Positions 58,233-64,000 of a stretch of DNA of 64,000 nucleotides are shown here, in pieces; positions within the stretch are counted from its first letter, which is position 1, and every line of letters begins with the position of its first letter. The translations under genes and the position numbers were made by a program. The notes under the pieces are model-generated. The model saw only the letters and a list, made by a program, of their open reading frames with translations. It did no database searches and had not been told where the DNA came from. Source of the DNA: Oscheius dolichura (taxonomy: Eukaryota > Nematoda > Chromadorea > Rhabditida > Rhabditidae); the NCBI GenBank assembly GCA_932521035.1, contig OW051497.1, forward strand, positions 2,852,001 to 2,916,000. The letters run 5' to 3'.

Positions 58233-59666
58233 ATGTCGTCGTCACAACCGCCAGCTACAGCGCCAGCGGCACAGCCTCAATTGACTCAGCAGCAGATAGT
58301 TCAGCTGGCAGGCCAAGGTTTGCCTTACTTTCTTCGGCTATTGTTTTAAATCTTCAGGCATACATTTCATTCGTATTCTTCGAACTACTGTACTCCAGAT
58401 TAATGAAATGGTAAGAATATTCCCTCTATTTGGCTCCCGTCCCGCTTTCATTTTCGTTTCAGATTAAGCAAGTTTCAGGTCAATAATGCTCCCTCCATGA
58501 AGGATGTTGATCAAAATATCCTTCGAAAGATGTTTGTCAGAATGAATGACATCTACGGAAAGCTGGAGGACATAGCCCATCAGTTACCTGAACGGACTGA
58601 CACCACTCCTCAACTGGACGCTCTTGCCGCTCTCTATAATGTATGTATTTATAACCTTTCTCCTTTTATTTGAAATTTGTTTAGCAAGAGAGATCAGATA
58701 ACAATATCTTTGGAGCAAAACTTCCTCTTGCCATTACTCAACAGAAGACACAGGTTGATGGGTATCTGAAGAGCGTCCGGCAGGCAGACAGTTCCAGTGT
58801 GAGCCTCACTAAATAAAGTACGGTTAACAAAACGTTTTTAGCAATATTGGTATTTCGCCGAGCAGCTCTACAAGTTGGGAGGAACCGTGCCGGGCAATTC
58901 TGTTATGTATGCCCAGAGGAGGCGACTGTTCCTGGACCCACCCGCCCTTACTGTATGCTTCATTTATTACTTTATTTATCTTTTTAGTTTACCGAGTACA
59001 CACCCGAGAACAATCCGCACTCTTCCTTTATTAACGCCTTCTTCCACCTGAAAGAAGAAGCTCACAAGAAGAAATACGGAATCTGGTTGGAGATTCTTGA
59101 GAATTCCGGACAGGGATCCGTCTTGGAGGTGTGTAATCATTATTTATGCACATTTTAATCTAATTCTAGATTAAAACCGGCGTTTTGGTGGACAAACAGC
59201 CGGTAATAACTCAAAAGACGTTGGTTGTCGAGAATAACGGAAACGTCGACATGGTCGTCTTTGTAGCCCCTCACGAGGAATGGAAATTCTTGGACGAGGC
59301 TGGAGAATACGGAAGGAAGGTGGGATTTCGTTTTGTTTTTGAATATACCGTTTATTTCAGGTCGATATCATGCAGAGGTCGAAGTTCTCGGTTTACCAGA
59401 AGCTCACTGCTGTTGCAAATATGAGTCTGACCACTCTGCTGTCTCATGGACACGATCGCACTCCGGCTCAGATCATGCAAAACGTATTCCATCTCTTGAG
59501 CAGGTATCACAAGGTCTTCGAGACAAAGTGCAAGATTTGCGGGTAAGAGACTAATCATTTTTCGATATTATTTATATTTTCCAGCAAAGTGATGAAGAAC
59601 TACTTGCCATGTGTCTATTTCGATCCTCGTCAGCCGGCACAGAGTCTCCACGAAGGATGCCGTTAA
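58233..59666 (+). CDS. mdt-27: Mediator complex subunit 27
   Basis: The ATG at 58233 follows directly after TTTCGTTTCAG. About eight exons join to roughly 300 residues: a Gln/Ala/Pro-rich start (SSSQPPATAPAAQPQLTQQQ), the helical N-terminal half (ILRKMFVRMNDIYGKLEDIA, AITQQKTQVDGYLKSVRQA), and the conserved C-terminal Cys/His region (HKVFETKCKICGSKVMKNYL, then LHEGCR at the end). That last segment, a C-x2-C pair, an LP turn and a terminal H-x-x-CR, is the MED27 signature. The protein is part of the Mediator tail/upper-middle region that links transcription factors to RNA polymerase II in the nucleus. At 58460 the second of two CAG acceptors must be used, since the first gives a stop after seven codons. 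Confidence 0.85.
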
Positions 59667-60156
59667 AGTTATTGAATCATTGTAATTGTTGTATGTTTAG
59701 TTGAGTTTTTCTTTCTTCAAATCTTTTGATCTCTATCTCTTTGTTGACTGTTCCGGTTCATTTCTTTTTATTTTCTAATCAACATGGCATTTCTCTATAG
59801 ACGGGCCCGCTATCAAATCATTTCTCTTTATCAAATAAACGATATCATCATCCATCTGTTTTCCTTGGTTGTCACATTTTCTTTGAACATTTTCAGATCT
59901 GCCCGACAATAGAGTAACTTCGATTCTAGGCAGGATTAACTAAACCCGCTAAAAAGGTAGTTTGTTTCATTATTTTTTCACTTTAATTAAGGGATTCGTG
60001 TCGAGAGCCATTGTTCCATCACATGGATGAGCACGGAAAGATTGTGCTCATTTTGGGTGTATACAATCTACGAAATAACGGATTTAGAATCTATTTCCCG
60101 CCTGATAGGTTGACACCATCGATTGGCAGGAAAAAGAACCGTTCATTTAGGTGCTA

Positions 60157-60410
60157 TCACACTTCAACAGCCACGAGCTCTTCTCCGTCCTCAATTGTGT
60201 TTCTTCCCCCGCTGGAGGTGTTTGTCATTTCCACTGTCTCCGTAGTTTTGTAAGTTCCGCTGTTATTGCAACTGAATTTGTTTGATTTTACAGAAATCCC
60301 CTGTCTTACCAATTTGTGTAGCAGAAGAGGCCGGTGATGAGAATAACACATATGATCCCAACTGCAAAGAGCGTGAAAAACATAACAAGGAGTACTGCGA
60401 ATAGATCCAT
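60157..60410 (-). CDS. small one-pass membrane protein, about 65 residues
   Basis: Two minus-strand exons joined by a 50-bp intron (GTAAGA to ATAACAG) give a short protein: MDLFAVLLVMFFTLFAVG continues into a single hydrophobic span ending GLFCYTNC, followed by a polar acidic tail (TTETVEMTNTSSGGRN, then EDGEELVAVEV) and TGA. The join keeps the frame and the composition switches cleanly from membrane to soluble. It lies on the same strand as, and about 290 bp downstream of, the nucleoside transporter. Plus-strand frames over the same bases also have splice-like signals, but their composition is less coherent. No family is recognised. Confidence 0.6.
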
Positions 60411-60698
60411 AAATGTAGCCGAGGGTAGGCGGGATAGAAGGTATTAGAATTATGGCTTATGACGGCCATCAGGCATTTTCAGATTATGACTAACGACGCT
60501 CCGAGATTATCCAAGGACTGCAAGGAGCGCTTCCAATCAGCTAAAACCTTCCCGGTGCTAGAGAATCGAACGACTACAGGTCTCATGTTTATAATATTTT
60601 TTTTTAAAAATTTCACATAAATAGATTCTCTATTCATAGCTTTCTAAAGATTATTCAAATTCAGAATACCCGAAAAATAATTTGATTCACACAACGAA

Positions 60699-62389
60699 TT
60701 AGGAGAGCCTGATACTTGTTTGAAGGATCAGAATAGAAGAGATCAGTCCGCAAATCGACCCTGAAAACAGGGTGACTTACACTAAACGCCCTTGCTTACC
60801 GGAAACGGATGCAATCCTAGTTATTCCCAGTTTCACTTCTTTTAGCGGATGTTCTGAATCATTCATATTGGGCCTAATGAACCATTGCTCCAGGAATCCA
60901 CTAATAAATCCAAATACGACCAATCCTGTGGAGAAAAGCCAAGCATTCGAAAATGGAGTAAGCGTGTTTCTAATATCTTTCTCTCTCGTTAGTGGTTAAC
61001 TTACTTCTGTTTAATCTGAAGCGGTGACAATAAGAAGAATGGAACGAACAGAGTTTGAGCAACCATGATCCATGTGATAGTGCTGTTAGCCTAAGGAAAA
61101 TTTATTGTTTCGAGCATCAACTTCAAGTTACCATCTTTATAGGCTGTAGAGTGAGAGCTCCTAAAGCTGAGCAGAAATTATAAAGAAGGAAACATGTCAA
61201 ATCGCCGACAATCTTCACTGAAAAGGAGATAGAAAAAAATTGAATGATTAAAACGTACTGTCCGGTTGAACTGTCTCAATAATGGAAGGGAATAAAATGT
61301 TAGGGATAAAATAAATCCAGAATACCTTGGAATAATATGCGCGGTTCTTAACGTCCTCGTGAAATTATGAAAAAGAGCAACCTCTTTCCAAACAGCCGTT
61401 ATGTCAGACATCTGCAGAGGTGGAAGATATTGTGGCTCATCCAAGAGAGCCATTCGTGTCCGATACTGGAAAAACGGCCTCTTGCTCAAATAGCACATCG
61501 TTACTAAGCAAAATAGACAGGTAAGCACAGAAAAATAGAACATGATAAGAACACACATGTAGTTGCTGTATGCTGGAAGAGAAAATACCAAAATTAAAGC
61601 AACGCTTACCAGCAAAAGTGATTGAAACCAGAATGGAGACCGCAACCGCGCAGATGTGCTTCCCAAGAATATGTGCTCCAGTATAATGAAAGGGGAAGAT
61701 ATCCACAAGGAACTGGAAGTAGACTTCTAGAAGAGTGGTGATACTGCTCATGATAAAGAAGAACACAAGTAGGACAGTTCTGCTTGCGAAATCTGTGAGG
61801 ATTTATAAGTAGAAACGGAAGAGGGGTACATGTTGGAGCCTTCATGGACCAAATAACAGTGGAGAAAATGAAGAAGATTGATAGGAACGTGACCAACTTC
61901 CATGCAATCACAGAGACATCTTTCCTAAGCAGAGTCGCAGAGTTTCAGATTTCCTACCAGACAACGACGAAGAGGAAAATGATCTTTACAGCCAGATTTG
62001 GAAGAAGAGCTCCAATAGCGATTAGAGGAATGAAGTGGAGCCCGAAAGACACATAAACCTCTTGTTTGAATATCTGAAACGGATGGTGACTAGCAGAAGA
62101 GTTACCTTGTAGCCAGCGATCATAAAAATATTCCAGGGTAAAACGATTACAACGCTGTGTAGGACAAGGATAAGAAAGACTCCGTTACTGTAATCTCGAG
62201 GAACTGCCATGGGAAGAACCATGTTTTCTGAAAAAAGTTGGATACAGTTCTCCCAGCTTGACTACCATCTGACATTGAGAAAGCTTTTCGCAATCGTTTG
62301 AATCGGATGAATCTGCCCGGCTCTCGCAGTACACCATAAGATGTAGGCAGGTTCGAAGGATCGGGAGCTGGAAGAGCTCCTCCAGGCAT
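60699..62389 (-). CDS. equilibrative nucleoside transporter (SLC29/ENT family)
   Basis: About ten minus-strand exons run from ATG at 62389 (MPGGALPAPDPSNLP) to TAA at 60699. The first membrane span carries the family hallmark VVIVLPWNIFMIAGYK (the PWN motif of ENT proteins). Further spans are FGLHFIPLIAIGALLPNLAV, AWKLVTFLSIFFIFSTVIW, LLVFFFIMSSITTLLEVYF, AVAVSILVSITFAG, YMCVLIMFYFSVLTCLFCLV, GFILSLTFYSLPLL, CFLLYNFCSALGALTL, TITWIMVAQTLFVPFFLLSP and a last span ending GLISSILILQTSIRLS, which fits the eleven-span topology. A long loop with RPFFQYRTRMALLDEPQYLP separates the halves. ENTs move nucleosides or nucleobases down gradients across the plasma membrane. Some exon joins in the middle were accepted from hydrophobicity alone. 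Confidence 0.85.
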
Positions 62390-62865
62390 CCTAAGGGCGG
62401 CTGTCGCAGAATCAGCTCAAAACAATGTTTGGGGCCACAACTGGATGTCAATCACAGACGATAAAAACAAAGAATCGATCAAGCGAATATAAGCGCAATA
62501 TGATTTTGAGGGGAAATACAGCGACCCGAAATGTGTCAGCATTGTACACTCGTATGTGATTAACCGTGGTCTTTTTCGGCTCGCGAGTGGAGCAAGATCT
62601 TTGTATCCTCGAAAACAAATACAAATGCTACATTTAGCTGCTTTTATTACATATTTCCCTTACAAGGGAACCTTTTCATTTTAGGTTGGACTCGTGAGAC
62701 GAGACCTAGTGCATTCGAAAGAGCGTCAAAAACTATCCCAGAAACTGTATTCCATTTTCCCAAAATGAGTCGCGTTACGCAGTAGCACGCCAATTAAGTG
62801 TTACATGTTAAATTTGTCAAAACTGGTTTTCGCCGTTGTATTCTAAAGATTGCAGTTTAAAAAAC

Positions 62866-62952
62866 GTGAAGCGGTAGCCGAGTGGATAGTGCACTCGCTT
62901 GTAGAACTTTTTGCTTTTTTTCGGACCGAGTTCGAGTCTCTGTTAGAGCAAG
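62866..62952 (+). other. tRNA-like sequence, left arm
   Basis: GTAGCCGAGTGGATAGTGC matches a pol III A box as in tRNA-Ser/Leu, and GAGTTCGAGTCTC matches a B box. The region between does not form a normal anticodon arm, so this is tRNA-derived rather than a working tRNA. Confidence 0.6.
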
Positions 62953-63197
62953 TCTTTTGCTTTTATATTTTCAAAGGAAAAACAATTTGTAAAAAGTAAA
63001 AGTGATCAACTAACACCCTATAGCATAGAAATGTGAAAATTTTTGACTGACAGATGCTGAAGAAGGAAGATCCCCTCATAAAAATGGCAATCCCTTTATG
63101 ATTCTAGAATACGCCTGCAAACCTATCCTGGGTATCAGTTGACAACTATTACCCATCAAAAATCGTTTTTCTCGTGAAAATATAGAAGCAAAAGACG

Positions 63198-63281
63198 ATT
63201 GCTCCAACAGGGACTCGAACTCGGCCAGAAAAAACGGAAAAATTCTGTAAGCGAGAGCACTATCCACTCGGCCACTGCTTC
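63198..63281 (-). other. tRNA-like sequence, right arm
   Basis: Read on the minus strand it has TGGCCGAGTGGATAGTGC (A box) and GAGTTCGAGTCCC (B box). It mirrors the left-arm copy. The middle forms a CTCG/CGAG plus CAGAA/TTCTG hairpin instead of an anticodon arm. Confidence 0.6.
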
Positions 63282-63836
63282 ACATTTTATCTTTTGCAAT
63301 TCCAAGGATACAAGGACGAAAACCAGTTTTGACAAATTTAACGTGTAACACTTAATTGGCGTGCTACTGCGTAACGCGAGTCATTTTGGGAAAATGGAAC
63401 ACAGTTTCTGGGATAGTTTTTGATGCTCTTTCGAATGCACTAGGTCTCGTCTCACGAGTCCAACCTAAAGTGAAAAGGTTCCGTTGTTAGATGCCAACTG
63501 TCTCCAATTCCAGCGGTTAACTGCCGCCTCTTCTGTTTATCGCTTACCATCCCTTTAGCGGTCGGTACTGATGATTCAACGTTGGGTGTCCACACACACT
63601 CTGCCATCTTATTCCTCATTATTCACACCTTCTCTGCACTGTCCGGTGTTACCTTATCAATAGTTTCTTAGAGAATCGAGGCCTATCATGACGTTGTATT
63701 AGCATTATTGCCTTCCGGATTGTTTGCTCATTAGGTCATGGCGTTCTCTAATTGTGGGTCCTTCAAGTTTTGCATCTTTTTGTACTCTGCCGAGATTAGT
63801 TCTGCTTCTAGAGATTATAGCTTCAATTCTTCTTAG

Positions 63837-64000
63837 ATGTCGCAATCATCTTCTATTCCACTAGGCCTTCTTATTGATGCCACCGGCGTCCTGTATGAAT
63901 CCGTTACTGGTCAGGATGGGCTGGTTATTGAAGGCTCCATTGAAGCCATTATCAAGTAAGGTAAATCTATACCGTCTTGCTAATTATTACATGTTTTAGG
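63837..64000 (+). CDS. LHPP/HDHD2-like HAD phosphatase, first exon (partial)
   Basis: The start codon at 63837 directly follows a TTCTTCTTAG acceptor. Exon 1 (63837-63955) encodes 39 residues plus two bases, with SIPLGLLIDATGVLYES, i.e. HAD motif I (D-x-T-G-V-L) and the nucleophilic Asp, and GLVIEGSIEAIIK. This matches the N-terminus of phospholysine phosphohistidine inorganic pyrophosphate phosphatase and its HDHD2 relatives. The intron 63956-63999 ends TTTTAG and the second exon starts at the last base of the window. Confidence 0.8.

Larger units (their letters stand above)
62667..63482. mobile_element. foldback (inverted-repeat) element with tRNA-like arms
   Basis: Two arms of about 320 bp in opposite orientation (62667 to about 62990 and about 63158 to 63482) are separated by roughly 165 bp. 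Over the outer 190 bp the arms match with only a few differences (for example ATTCCATTTT versus GTTCCATTTT, AAAATGAGTC versus AAAATGACTC). Each arm also contains a tRNA-like segment. The transcript or single strand could form a very long hairpin. No target-site duplication was recognised at the ends. Confidence 0.9.

Noticed and set aside
60011-60460. Plus-strand Cys-containing two-exon model (NCVSSPAGGVCHFHCLRSF) that could look like a disulfide-rich peptide
   Set aside because: It has no signal peptide and no clear start, and the minus strand over the same bases gives a more coherent membrane-plus-tail protein with a phase-matched intron.
62866-63281. Two functional tRNA-Ser or tRNA-Leu genes
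   Set aside because: A and B boxes are present, but no anticodon stem-loop can be formed and the acceptor stems do not pair, so they are tRNA-derived only.

Overview
The window is chromosomal DNA of a nematode. The grounds are: short introns (mostly 36-60 bp) with GT donors and TTTTCAG-type acceptors; a splice acceptor a few bases upstream of many start codons, as expected for spliced-leader trans-splicing; AATAAA signals close behind stop codons; a seven-transmembrane chemoreceptor of the nematode Str/Srh type; and an Argonaute of the nematode-expanded type. The species cannot be named from the sequence. Coordinates of multi-exon genes below run from start codon to stop codon and include introns; exon joins were made by eye from splice consensus plus reading phase.

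Layout. 1-540: unique edge. 540-9612: about 9 kb of minisatellite built from two unit lengths, 21 bp and 31 bp. 10.3-13.5 kb: an unrecognised ten-exon gene. 13.7-15.0 kb: repeat-rich tract with an orphan signal-peptide exon and a tRNA-derived SINE-like element. 15.3-20.2 kb: minus-strand genes of unknown function. 21.8-25.3 kb: two tandem nicotinamidase/isochorismatase-type genes, one intact and one apparently degraded. 25.5-26.8 kb: a Myb/SANT-like nuclear protein. 28.4-29.6 kb: a GNAT acetyltransferase. 30.7-32.3 kb: an acidic coiled-coil protein. 33.0-34.8 kb: chemoreceptor plus a small secreted protein, operon-like. 34.8-36.7 kb: a proline-rich protein and a one-pass membrane protein. 37.7-39.9 kb: choline/ethanolamine kinase. 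40.4-41.1 kb: a GPI-anchored Ly6-like protein. 41.5-42.6 kb: a nuclear protein with a CtBP-type PxDLS motif. 44.1-46.2 kb: a divergent protein kinase. 48.6-54.5 kb: a large Argonaute. 55.4-57.7 kb: a spliced hAT transposase relative whose catalytic positions look lost. 58.2-59.7 kb: Mediator subunit 27. 60.2-62.4 kb: a small membrane protein and an equilibrative nucleoside transporter. 62.7-63.5 kb: a foldback element with a tRNA-like sequence in each arm. 63.8 kb to the end: first exon of an LHPP-like HAD phosphatase.

Most genes are unrelated neighbours, as is normal for a compact nematode genome. The items most worth a second look are the two-length satellite, the Argonaute with an apparent D-E-D-D catalytic set and an RG/Tyr-rich N-terminus, the catalytically dead hAT-derived gene beside it, the Cys-to-Ser frameshifted nicotinamidase paralogue, the foldback tRNA-like element, and three small genes that automated annotation would probably miss. 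I could run no alignments or searches, so family calls rest on motifs recognised by eye.
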